From the NCBI GenBank assembly GCA_016860845.1, contig BOKF01000003.1:310001-374000 (forward strand): a stretch of DNA of 64,000 nucleotides. The letters are read 5' to 3'. Positions 7,944 to 16,065 of the stretch are shown piece after piece. The notes under the pieces were generated by a model, which was given only the letters and a program-made list of their open reading frames with translations, made no database searches and was not told the DNA's origin. The DNA comes from Chloroflexota bacterium. Its GTDB lineage: Bacteria > Chloroflexota > Anaerolineae > 4572-78 > J111. Within the stretch, counting starts at the first letter, position 1. Each line of letters starts with the position of its first letter. Both the position numbers and the translations under genes were made by a program.

Positions 7944-9833
7944 ATGAATTCTGACCATCAATCCAATGCCAAACGATGGCGAAGGGCCTTGCTATCCCCC
8001 TGGATGATCGTTATCTTACTCCTTCTTAACCTCACCGGCTGGTTATACTTTTACAGCAGGGGCAGCGAGCAGCAAGATAGTTCGTCTAACATAACTGGCC
8101 AGAGTGCTCCTTTACAGTATATTGTCCAGGCTATTCAAGCTGGCGAGGTCGAATCTTTGAGAGTGCGGGGTAATCTCATAACTGCTATCAGAACTAATAA
8201 AACCGCTCTCGCGGCTCGGAAAGAAGAAGGGGTTAGCGCCGTCCAAACCCTACAATTATTCGGTGTTCCGCCTGACACCCTGGCCAAGCTGCCTATTGTC
8301 GTGGAGGAACCACCGGCTGAGTTTAGCTTTGGGGCTGGATTACTACTGGGCCTTCCATTCCTGCTGATGTACCTGCTTTTCCGAGGCGCCTGGCAGGAGC
8401 AGGGGAGCCCTTCTGCCTCCAACTTTAATACTGTGGGCAAAAGCAATCCCCGCATCATCTCGAAATCTAACGACAAAGAAACGCGTAGCGCTTATTCTCA
8501 GGTGACCTTCCACGATGTGGCCGGGGCCGAGCAAGCTAAACTTGAACTCCGGGAGATCATCGAATTTCTTAAGGAACCGGGTAAATTCACCAAATTAGGC
8601 GCTCGGGTGCCCAAAGGGGTCTTGATGGCCGGGCCGCCGGGGACGGGCAAAACCCTGATGGCTAAAGCCGTCGCCGGTGAAGCGGGTGTACCCTTCTTTA
8701 GCATCTCCGGCTCCGAGTTTGTCGAGATGTTCGTCGGTGTTGGGGCCGCCCGGGTGCGCGACCTGTTCAAAAAAGCCAGAGAACAATCGCCGGCGGTCAT
8801 CTTTGTAGACGAGATTGATGCCGTAGGTCGGCGGCGGGGAGCCAGTATTGGCAGCGGTAACGACGAGCGAGAGCAAACGCTTAATCAGCTTTTGGTCGAA
8901 ATGGACGGCTTCGGCACTGACACCAATGTTATCGTCATGGCTTCCACCAATCGCCCTGACATTCTGGACCCGGCGCTGTTGCGGCCAGGGCGCTTTGACC
9001 GGAAGGTCATCCTGGACCGGCCTGATGTTCAGGAACGGGAGGCCATCTTGAAAGTACATACCCAGGGCAAACCCCTGGCCTCCAATATCTCCCTCACGGA
9101 TTTGGCTAAAATGACGCCAGGTTTTGTGGGGGCAGACTTGGAAAATCTGGTGAATGAGGCCGCTATCCTGGCGGCGCGGCGAAATCTATGCTTGATTGGC
9201 CGGGCCGAGTTTCAAGATGCGCTGGAGCGGACCATGGCCGGACCCGAACGGCAAAGCAAAATTCTGAGTGACCAAGAGCGACAAGTGGTGGCCTATCACG
9301 AAGCCGGGCACGCCGTCGTCATGTATCATCTACCGCACGCTGACCCGATCCATAAAGTCAGCATTGTTTCGCGCGGCATGGCGCTGGGGTACGTGCTGCC
9401 TTTACCGGCGGGAGACAAGTATTTGCGGACTCGGGAAGCCTTCGAGGATGAAATCGTGGGCCTGTTAGGCGGCCGGGCCGCCGAAGAAATTATCTTCAAC
9501 CGGATCACCACCGGGGCGGCGAATGATTTGGAACGAGCGACCCAACTGGCGCGGTCTATGGTCACCCGGTACGGCTTTAGTCAAAAACTGGGCTTGCGGA
9601 CATTTGGTGAAGAGCGGGGCAATCCCTACCTGGGCAGCCTGGGCGAAATCCGAAACTATAGTGAAGAGATGGCCCAGGCGATTGACCAGGAAATGGGACA
9701 GATTCTCGCCAGAGCCTATGAGCGCGCCCAAGGGATTATCCTGGCCCATCGCCACCGCCTGGAGAAGTTGGCCACCTCTCTGTTAGAACACGAAACGGTC
9801 GAACGGCCGGCTTTTGAAGCGATGATGGCTTAA
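7944..9833 (+). CDS. ftsH: ATP-dependent zinc metalloprotease FtsH
   Basis: A 629-residue membrane protease that unfolds and degrades membrane and short-lived proteins. TM1 is at about 21-36 and TM2 at about 130-147, with a small extracytoplasmic domain between. The AAA module has Walker A GPPGTGKT (230-237), Walker B VIFVDEID (285-292) and a second region of homology through RPGRFDR. The zinc site is HEAGH (452-456). All key residues are intact. The length is typical. It lies between two lycopene-cyclase-domain genes and upstream of NADH dehydrogenase membrane subunits, in an apparent long operon. Membrane-protein quality control for those neighbours is a reasonable inference. Confidence 0.95.
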   Translation: MNSDHQSNAKRWRRALLSPWMIVILLLLNLTGWLYFYSRGSEQQDSSSNITGQSAPLQYIVQAIQAGEVESLRVRGNLITAIRTNKTALAARKEEGVSAVQTLQLFGVPPDTLAKLPIVVEEPPAEFSFGAGLLLGLPFLLMYLLFRGAWQEQGSPSASNFNTVGKSNPRIISKSNDKETRSAYSQVTFHDVAGAEQAKLELREIIEFLKEPGKFTKLGARVPKGVLMAGPPGTGKTLMAKAVAGEAGVPFFSISGSEFVEMFVGVGAARVRDLFKKAREQSPAVIFVDEIDAVGRRRGASIGSGNDEREQTLNQLLVEMDGFGTDTNVIVMASTNRPDILDPALLRPGRFDRKVILDRPDVQEREAILKVHTQGKPLASNISLTDLAKMTPGFVGADLENLVNEAAILAARRNLCLIGRAEFQDALERTMAGPERQSKILSDQERQVVAYHEAGHAVVMYHLPHADPIHKVSIVSRGMALGYVLPLPAGDKYLRTREAFEDEIVGLLGGRAAEEIIFNRITTGAANDLERATQLARSMVTRYGFSQKLGLRTFGEERGNPYLGSLGEIRNYSEEMAQAIDQEMGQILARAYERAQGIILAHRHRLEKLATSLLEHETVERPAFEAMMA

Positions 9834-9855
9834 AGGCAGCTTAGGGGAAAGTGCT

Positions 9856-10305
9856 GTGTTCACGCTTGAGATGTTGGGACGGTTAACGTACCTGATCATG
9901 GAAGGGTTCATCATCGGCGGCGTGGCTGCGGCGCTGTGGCTGTTTCACTTTCACTTCTTGTGGGCACGGCGCTGGCGCATCCTGGCCGGCGTCTTCCTTG
10001 TCTCGGCCTATGCCCTGCCGTTGGATGCCTGGGCGGTGGCGGCCGGCTGGGGCGGCTTTAACCCGGCCTACGTGTCGGGCCTCTATTTCTTCGGTTTCCT
10101 GCTGCTAGAAGAGGTCATCTTCTGGCTGGGCACCTCATTCGTCACCATCTCGGCTGTGCTCATCTTTGCCGAGCTTGAACGGCGGGGTGTGCCCTGGTGG
10201 GCGCTGCCGGCCGCCGTGGTCTTACCTCTGGAATTTTTTGACAACCTTGGCCGACCACAACCTTACATCGATCGGTCGGTGGCTTCGTGGTTGAGGTCAA
10301 AGTAA
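9856..10305 (+). CDS. Lycopene cyclase domain protein (second half)
   Basis: A 149-residue membrane protein starting with GTG at 9856, after AGGGGAAAG. It has four or five helices. L-P-L-D-A-W-A-V, G-G-F-N-P-A-Y and F-L-L-L-E-E-V-I-F-W match the carotenoid-cyclase half-domain, equivalent to W-E-M..W-Y-Y..P-V-E-E in the protein at 7497. The two halves would form a CrtYc/CrtYd-like pair. Separation of the two by ftsH is unusual. No other carotenoid gene is certain in the window, but a geranylgeranyl-reductase-like gene lies at 20103. The assignment rests on motif similarity, so it is less sure than for the first half. Confidence 0.6.
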   Translation: MFTLEMLGRLTYLIMEGFIIGGVAAALWLFHFHFLWARRWRILAGVFLVSAYALPLDAWAVAAGWGGFNPAYVSGLYFFGFLLLEEVIFWLGTSFVTISAVLIFAELERRGVPWWALPAAVVLPLEFFDNLGRPQPYIDRSVASWLRSK

Positions 10306-10357
10306 TTAGCCAGCCGCTTCCGGTCCTCTGTTTATCGCTGAAAGTGGGTAGACGAGT

Positions 10358-12610
10358 ATGGAATTTTTGTTTCAATTTATCTGGTTCATCCCGCTCTATC
10401 CTCTCCTGGCCTTTGCCGTGATTGTGCTGGGCCTGAACCGTCACAAGCAAGCCAGCGCGGGCCTGGCCATTGGCGCGATGGTCCTGGCCACCCTCCACGC
10501 CTGGCTGATTGTTTTTAGTACCGTTGCCACGTACCTGGCCAATCCTCGTCAAGGTCTTCACGTTGACGGCTGGCGACTGGCCGTCCCCTGGCTGCCGATC
10601 GGTTTCAGCGTCTTCAATACGGGTTTTGCGCTGGACGGCTTTACCGCGGCCATGCTCTTTATGGTCCCTTTCGTCTGCCTGATGATCTTTATTTATTCCA
10701 CGGAGTATATGGAAGGGTATGAAGCCCAATTTGGCCGCTACGCCCGTTTCTTTGCCTACATCTCCCTCTTTGCCGCCGGCATGTTGCTGCTGGTCATCGC
10801 CGATAACCTGCTGCTGCTCTTTATTGCCTGGGAGGTCATGGGGTTGTGCTCTTACCTGCTCATCGGCTTTTGGTTCGAGAAAACCTACCCCGACGCCGAC
10901 AAACTCGCCCGGCCGCGTGGTCTGCTGCAAACGCTCCAGTTTTGGAAGTATCCAGGGCCGGACAAAATCTCGCCCAAGCTGGCCGCCCTGAAAGCTTTTC
11001 TGACCACCCGCATCGGCGATGTGATGCTCTTTGCCGGGATGCTGATTCTGTGGGGTTACGCCGGCACGCTTACCTTCCGGGATATTTTTCAACCGGCTGT
11101 ATTGGAACGTTTGACCGAAGCCACTCTGTGGGGATTCCCGGTCGCCATCCTGAGCGCCTTGCTCATTTTTGGCGGCGCGGTGGGCAAAAGCGCCCAATTT
11201 CCCCTCCACGTCTGGTTACCGGATGCGATGGAAGGCCCTACCCCGGTGTCCGCGCTCATCCACGCCGCGACAATGGTTTCGGCCGGAGTCTACCTGGTGG
11301 CCCGCATGCTGCCCCTCTTCGCTACCGTCGAGGGGGGGCCGGCCCTACAGTGGGTGGCCATCATCGGCGCGATTACGGCGGTGATGGGGGCCACTATCGG
11401 GGTGGCTCAGTACGACATCAAGCGAGTTCTGGCTTATTCCACCATCAGCCAACTGGGTTATATGATGATGGCTTTGGGCCTGGGAGGTTTTATGGCCGGG
11501 GTCTTTCACATGCTGACCAACGCCTTCTTTAAGGCCCTGCTCTTTTTGGGTTCCGGGTCGGTCATCCATGCCATGGAGCACGGCGCTCATCACCTCAACG
11601 ACCACCACACCGACCCACAGGATATGCGCCACATGGGCGGCCTGCGCCACAAGTTGCAAGCCGCCTTCTGGGCCTACCTGGCCGGCGCCCTGGCCCTGGT
11701 CGGTATCTTTCCCTTTGCCGGTTTCTGGAGCAAAGATGAAATCCTGGCCGAAGCTTTTCTGCGCCATACGGACCCGGTCGCTATTCGAGTTTTTGTGGCC
11801 GGCATGGTGGGAGCCGTCTTTACTGCCTTTTACATGGGCCGCCAAATTGGGCTGGTTTTCTCCGGCAAACCACGCACCGAATTGGCGACACACGCCGTCG
11901 AGCCGGGCCGGCGCATGACCTGGCCGCTGTTCGTGCTGGCCTTCTTTGCCGTTTTCCTGGGCTTTGTTAATGTGCCTGAAGATTTTCCGGTGATCGGCCC
12001 GCTAATGGGCGGCTGGCTGCACGGCCTGGTCGGCGAGGTTCATCTCCAGGCCGAGGAAGCCGCGCCCGGACTCGTTTTTGAGGCAGCGCCCTTTAATTGG
12101 ACCGTAGCCATCAGCGCCACTCTGATCAGCCTGTTGTCTTTTGGCTTTGGCTGGTGGCTTTACGCTCGCCTGGACAGCGCCGAGGCCCCAGATCCCATCC
12201 AGCGTCTCCCGCGAGTCGGCCAACCGCTCTTTACCCTGCTGTCCAATAAATACTACATTGATGAAATCTACCGTGGCTTGCTGATCTACCCCGCCGTGGC
12301 GCTGGCCACCTTCTGGGCCAAATTTGACTACGATTGGGTAATCAACCCCATCGTCAACTTTGTGGGCAACCTGACCCGCCTGGTAGCCGATGGCAGCGCC
12401 GTTTTTGATAAATATGGAATTGATGGTTACTTTGTCAACGGCATTCCCGGCGCGTTTAACTGGTTTGGCGGCCAACTGCGCCTGCTCCAAACGGGCCGGC
12501 TGCAGAATTATCTGCTCATTTTGCTGGTGGGACTTTTAATTCTGATCGGCCTTTACCTGTTTATCTGGTCCGGCCAGGGGGCCGGTGTGGCCTCGCTACC
12601 AGGCGCTTAA
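10358..12610 (+). CDS. nuoL: NADH-quinone oxidoreductase subunit L (copy 1)
   Basis: A 750-residue proton-pumping antiporter-like subunit with about 16 membrane helices. F-I-A-W-E-V-M-G-L-C-S-Y-L-L-I-G-F-W-F, G-K-S-A-Q-F-P-L-H-V-W-L-P-D-A-M-E-G-P-T-P-V-S-A-L-I-H-A-A-T-M-V and the C-terminal L-S-N-K-Y-Y-I-D-E followed by a long lateral helix and a last TM are NuoL hallmarks. It is longer than most NuoL. A His-rich insert (H-G-A-H-H-L-N-D-H-H-T-D) lies near residue 412. It is followed by nuoM, nuoH and a second nuoL, but no peripheral-arm gene is present in the window. Confidence 0.93.
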   Translation: MEFLFQFIWFIPLYPLLAFAVIVLGLNRHKQASAGLAIGAMVLATLHAWLIVFSTVATYLANPRQGLHVDGWRLAVPWLPIGFSVFNTGFALDGFTAAMLFMVPFVCLMIFIYSTEYMEGYEAQFGRYARFFAYISLFAAGMLLLVIADNLLLLFIAWEVMGLCSYLLIGFWFEKTYPDADKLARPRGLLQTLQFWKYPGPDKISPKLAALKAFLTTRIGDVMLFAGMLILWGYAGTLTFRDIFQPAVLERLTEATLWGFPVAILSALLIFGGAVGKSAQFPLHVWLPDAMEGPTPVSALIHAATMVSAGVYLVARMLPLFATVEGGPALQWVAIIGAITAVMGATIGVAQYDIKRVLAYSTISQLGYMMMALGLGGFMAGVFHMLTNAFFKALLFLGSGSVIHAMEHGAHHLNDHHTDPQDMRHMGGLRHKLQAAFWAYLAGALALVGIFPFAGFWSKDEILAEAFLRHTDPVAIRVFVAGMVGAVFTAFYMGRQIGLVFSGKPRTELATHAVEPGRRMTWPLFVLAFFAVFLGFVNVPEDFPVIGPLMGGWLHGLVGEVHLQAEEAAPGLVFEAAPFNWTVAISATLISLLSFGFGWWLYARLDSAEAPDPIQRLPRVGQPLFTLLSNKYYIDEIYRGLLIYPAVALATFWAKFDYDWVINPIVNFVGNLTRLVADGSAVFDKYGIDGYFVNGIPGAFNWFGGQLRLLQTGRLQNYLLILLVGLLILIGLYLFIWSGQGAGVASLPGA

Positions 12611-12740
12611 AAAAGACCACCGACGACAGACCGCCGAGAGCGCTTCGCCTCCCCTCGCGCTTCGCGCGCCCCTTGGGGGTGTAGGGGACCGCCAGATGAG
12701 CTTGGATACGCTTTTAGCGGCGGTCATTGGTCGGCGGTCG
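12611..12740. repeat. Inverted simple-sequence repeat between nuoL and nuoM
   Basis: ACCACCGACGACAGACCGCC near the nuoL stop is mirrored by GGCGGTCATTGGTCGGCGGT just before the nuoM ribosome site. Between them, CGCTTCGCCTCCCCTCGCGC and CGCTTCGCGCGCCCC add further short palindromes. A similar GGCGGTCGGCGGTC run occurs at 4402. Confidence 0.5.
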
Positions 12741-12758
12741 TATGTTGAAGGAGAAGCA

Positions 12759-14306
12759 ATGCAAATACCGTATGCCTTAACCCTGATGGTCTTTATCCCC
12801 TTACTGGGCGCAATCATCGTCATGCTCATACCCGGCGCCCAGGAAAAACTCATCAAAAACTTTTCGATCGTCATCAGCCTGTTCCCCTTACTGATTTCGC
12901 TGTTCCTCTGGGCGGCTTACGACGACTCTGGAGTATATTTCGCTATTGAAAATGTCGCCTGGATTCCGGCCATCAAGGTTCGTTACCACCTGGGGCTTGA
13001 TGGTTTAAGCCTGCCGCTGGTCGTTTTAACAACGTTACTCATCACCCTCAGTCTCTGGTATTCGGCTCGCGTCATTTCCAGGCGGGTCAAGGAATTTTTT
13101 GCCCTCTTCCTGATGTTGGAGATGGGCATGCTGGGGGTGTTTATCGCCCTGGACCTGGTCCTCTTTTACTTCTTCTGGGAAATCGGCCTGGTGCCGATGT
13201 TCCTGCTCATCGGCATCTGGGGCCAGCCTAAAGATCGGCCTCAATACTCGGCCATTAAGTTCTTTATCTATACCCTGGTTGGCTCCGTGGCCATGCTACT
13301 GGCCTTCATCGGCATCTATCTGACCACCGGTAGCTGGGATATGGCCGAGATTCCGGCTAAAGCGCCCTTTGCCACTAACCCGGCCCTGGCCATGGCCGCC
13401 TTCTGGGCCATCTTCATCGCCTTTGCCATCAAAGTGCCGCTGTGGCCCTTCCACACCTGGCTGCCCGACGCCCATACCGCCGCTCCCACCGCCGGGTCGG
13501 TGATCCTGGCCGGTGTGCTGCTAAAACTGGGCGGTTACGGCATGATCCGCATTTTGATCCCCTTCTTTCCCACCGTCTTCCGGGATATGGCTTACCTTGT
13601 GGCTACCCTGGGCGTGATCGGCATGATTTATGGGGCCTTGGTCAGCCTGGCTCAATGGGATTTGAAACGACTCATCGCCTACTCCTCAGTCAGCCACATG
13701 GGTACCTTTATCCTGGGGCTGGCCGCTGCCGTCGCCTTTTATCCTGAAGCCACGCCGGCCGTGGCCGACAGCCGGGCCATCGCCCTCAACGGAGCGGTGC
13801 TGCAAATGGTCAATCACGGTTTGATTACGGGGGGGATGTTCTTTTTGGTCGGCGTGCTCTACGAGCGCACCCACACCCGCGACCTGAAAGCTTTTGGCGG
13901 CCTCTCGGCCAGGCTGCCGGTTTATTACGCGGTGATGATGGTCACCGGTTTGGCCTCGCTGGGCCTGCCTGGGTTGGCCGGCTTCATCAGCGAGTTCCTG
14001 GTGTTCCGGGGGGCCTTTCACCTGCTGCCGGCCTTTGCTATGGTCGGCATCGTGGCGATTGTGCTGACGGCGGCTTACATCCTTTACAAAATTATGCAGT
14101 ACCTCTTCCTGGGTGAATTTAGCGAAGAAAAGTGGGGCCAGATTTTCGACGCCGACCACTGGCCCTTCAAGATGGACATGGCCTCCTTTGAGTTGGTCAC
14201 GATGGTGCCGCTGCTGGTCGGCATCATTGTGATTGGGATTTGGCCTTCGTTCATCCTCAATACAATTAATGCCACGAATCTGATTATTTTGGGAGCATTG
14301 CGCTAA
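12759..14306 (+). CDS. nuoM: NADH-quinone oxidoreductase subunit M
   Basis: A 515-residue antiporter-like subunit, normal length for NuoM, with about 14 helices. The ATG at 12759 follows GAAGGAGAAG; the frame is open upstream, but that stretch is the intergenic repeat. M-F-L-L-I-G-I-W-G, K-V-P-L-W-P-F-H-T-W-L-P-D-A-H-T-A-A-P-T-A-G-S-V and W-D-L-K-R-L-I-A-Y-S-S-V-S-H-M-G are NuoM signatures, including the channel Lys residues. Its stop overlaps the start of the receiver-like gene (TAATG), so the two are coupled in translation. Confidence 0.93.
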   Translation: MQIPYALTLMVFIPLLGAIIVMLIPGAQEKLIKNFSIVISLFPLLISLFLWAAYDDSGVYFAIENVAWIPAIKVRYHLGLDGLSLPLVVLTTLLITLSLWYSARVISRRVKEFFALFLMLEMGMLGVFIALDLVLFYFFWEIGLVPMFLLIGIWGQPKDRPQYSAIKFFIYTLVGSVAMLLAFIGIYLTTGSWDMAEIPAKAPFATNPALAMAAFWAIFIAFAIKVPLWPFHTWLPDAHTAAPTAGSVILAGVLLKLGGYGMIRILIPFFPTVFRDMAYLVATLGVIGMIYGALVSLAQWDLKRLIAYSSVSHMGTFILGLAAAVAFYPEATPAVADSRAIALNGAVLQMVNHGLITGGMFFLVGVLYERTHTRDLKAFGGLSARLPVYYAVMMVTGLASLGLPGLAGFISEFLVFRGAFHLLPAFAMVGIVAIVLTAAYILYKIMQYLFLGEFSEEKWGQIFDADHWPFKMDMASFELVTMVPLLVGIIVIGIWPSFILNTINATNLIILGALR

Positions 14307-14815
14307 TGACTGTCATATTGTTGAAACGCGGAGCGATAAGCCTATCAAGGCGCTCAACTGAAATGAGTCCATTGAAAGAATGGTATCAGACGGGGTGGGG
14401 ATACCCGACGTATCCACCCTCAATTTTGATTGTTGGGGACAGTTGCCGCCCGACCCTTATACTCAAGCAGCGGCTGGAAAATAACGGCTGCCGGGTTTGC
14501 CAGACTGATACCCGTTCCGACAGCCTGGCTACAGCCCGCCAGCACTATTTTGACCTCATTGTACTCAACCTTGAAGAACCCGATGAGGATGACCTTGAAG
14601 TCTGCCAAAAACTAAAAGCGGATCCCGAATTGGCCTCCATCCCTATGGTTGTGCTAACAACCCATGGCTGCCCCTTGCAGGCCCCCAAGGGGTTAAAAAT
14701 GGGCAATGTTTATTACCTGGCCAGAACCCGCCCAGACGCAGGAGATACCCGTGCTGAGGCAGCGTTACTACAAATCATTCAACATATACACTATCTAACT
14801 TATCGATATATGTAA
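14306..14815 (+). CDS. Degenerate response-regulator receiver protein
   Basis: A 169-residue protein. Residues 38-155 follow the receiver fold: S-I-L-I-V-G-D-S (strand 1), F-D-L-I-V-L-N-L-E-E-P-D (strand 3) and S-I-P-M-V-V-L-T-T-H (strand 4). The phospho-acceptor Asp is replaced by Asn and the acidic pair is reduced to one Asp, so phosphorylation is not expected. There is no output domain. It overlaps the nuoM stop by one base, although an ATG at 14363 could also serve. Lying inside a nuo gene cluster, it could be a phosphate-independent protein-interaction module; that is inference only. Confidence 0.65.
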   Translation: MTVILLKRGAISLSRRSTEMSPLKEWYQTGWGYPTYPPSILIVGDSCRPTLILKQRLENNGCRVCQTDTRSDSLATARQHYFDLIVLNLEEPDEDDLEVCQKLKADPELASIPMVVLTTHGCPLQAPKGLKMGNVYYLARTRPDAGDTRAEAALLQIIQHIHYLTYRYM

Positions 14816-14905
14816 CTCCACTTATGCCTCAACAATGTGCTACCGAGATCGGGGCAAGATGGAAGTTATTGTAACGACAGAAAGGTAAAAAAAGGGTAAC
14901 TATCC

Positions 14906-15937
14906 GTGGAACCGCTTGTTGTGACCATCCTCAAAGCCGGTGCTGTGGCCACGCTGCTGATGCTGACCTTTGCTTTTTTGACTCTGGTCGAGCGCAAATT
15001 GGTGGCACGTTTTACCCTGCGCTACGGCCCCAATCGGGCCGGGAAATTTGGCCTGATGCAACCGATGGCCGACATGTTCAAGCTGTTTTTTAAAGAAGAG
15101 GTCATCCCCGGCCACGTGAATCGGTTGGTTTACCTGATTGCTCCCAGCCTGGCCCTGGTCCCGGCCCTGCTGACCTTTGCGGTCATCCCGGTGGCCAGCC
15201 GGCCTTTCACCCTGCCCTTTGAAATTTTTGGCGCACAGATCACCCTGACCCCCTGGATCGCCGACGTCAATGTAGGTCTGCTTTATCTCCTGGCCATCGG
15301 TAGTTTAGGCACGTATGGAGTGATGCTGGGCGGGTGGTCGAGCAATAATAAATTTTCGCTGTTGGGTGGGCTGCGGACCGGCGCCCAGATGCTCAGTTAT
15401 GAGCTGCCTATGGGCGTGGCCTTACTCAGCGTGATTCTGACTGCGGGTACCCTGCAACTGAATGAGGTGGTCAAGTTACAAGGTGGTTTCGGGGGCCTGG
15501 GCTGGTTCATCTTTGTGCAGCCAATAGCCTTCCTCATCTATCTCATCAGCGGGCTGGCCGAGGCCGGCCGTTCGCCCTTTGACTTGCCGGAAACAGAAAA
15601 CGAACTCATCGGTGGTTTTGTGACCGAGTATGGAGGCATGAAATTTGGTCTCTTTTTTGGCGCGGAGTACGTACACATCATTGGGATCAGTAGTATTGCC
15701 GCCACGCTCTTTTTGGGCGGCTGGCAAGGCCCTTTTGTGGGCCAGGTGCCGCTGCTAGGGGTGGTTTATTTCTTCCTCAAAGTCGCTTTACTGATCTTTG
15801 TCATCATGTGGGTCCGGGCCAGCCTCCCCCGAGTCCGTTTTGACAAAATGATGAGGTTTTGCTGGAAGTTCCTGTTACCGTTAGGGATGTTCAATTTAAT
15901 CGTAACGGCCCTGGTGATCGCCGTGTTGAACTTTTAA
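14906..15937 (+). CDS. nuoH: NADH-quinone oxidoreductase subunit H
   Basis: A 343-residue quinone-site membrane subunit of complex I, starting with GTG at 14906. E-R-K-L-V-A-R-F-T-L-R-Y-G-P-N-R-A-G, A-E-A-G-R-S-P-F-D-L-P-E-T-E-N-E-L-I-G-G-F-V-T-E-Y-G-G-M-K and M-W-V-R-A-S-L-P-R-V-R-F-D are diagnostic for NuoH. The length is normal with eight helices. In ordinary operons nuoH is followed by nuoI, J and K; here the next gene is another nuoL, which is unusual. Confidence 0.95.
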   Translation: MEPLVVTILKAGAVATLLMLTFAFLTLVERKLVARFTLRYGPNRAGKFGLMQPMADMFKLFFKEEVIPGHVNRLVYLIAPSLALVPALLTFAVIPVASRPFTLPFEIFGAQITLTPWIADVNVGLLYLLAIGSLGTYGVMLGGWSSNNKFSLLGGLRTGAQMLSYELPMGVALLSVILTAGTLQLNEVVKLQGGFGGLGWFIFVQPIAFLIYLISGLAEAGRSPFDLPETENELIGGFVTEYGGMKFGLFFGAEYVHIIGISSIAATLFLGGWQGPFVGQVPLLGVVYFFLKVALLIFVIMWVRASLPRVRFDKMMRFCWKFLLPLGMFNLIVTALVIAVLNF

Positions 15938-16065
15938 TCGAATGGGGGTTGGCGGCCAGGGCTTGGGGAGCCGGACCGAAGACGGGGGCAGCAGTTTTTC
16001 CTCCCTGACTTCTAACCCCTGTCCTATAACCCCGACGCCTACATTGAAAGCTGAGGGTTGGCGAG

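Noticed and set aside
10160..11209. A 349-residue minus-strand frame
   Set aside because: Antisense of nuoL copy 1 with a Gln/Gly/Arg-rich composition typical of shadow frames.
12585..12758. An upstream extension of nuoM by 58 residues
   Set aside because: It overlaps the nuoL stop and runs through an inverted repeat; the ATG at 12759 has the ribosome site.
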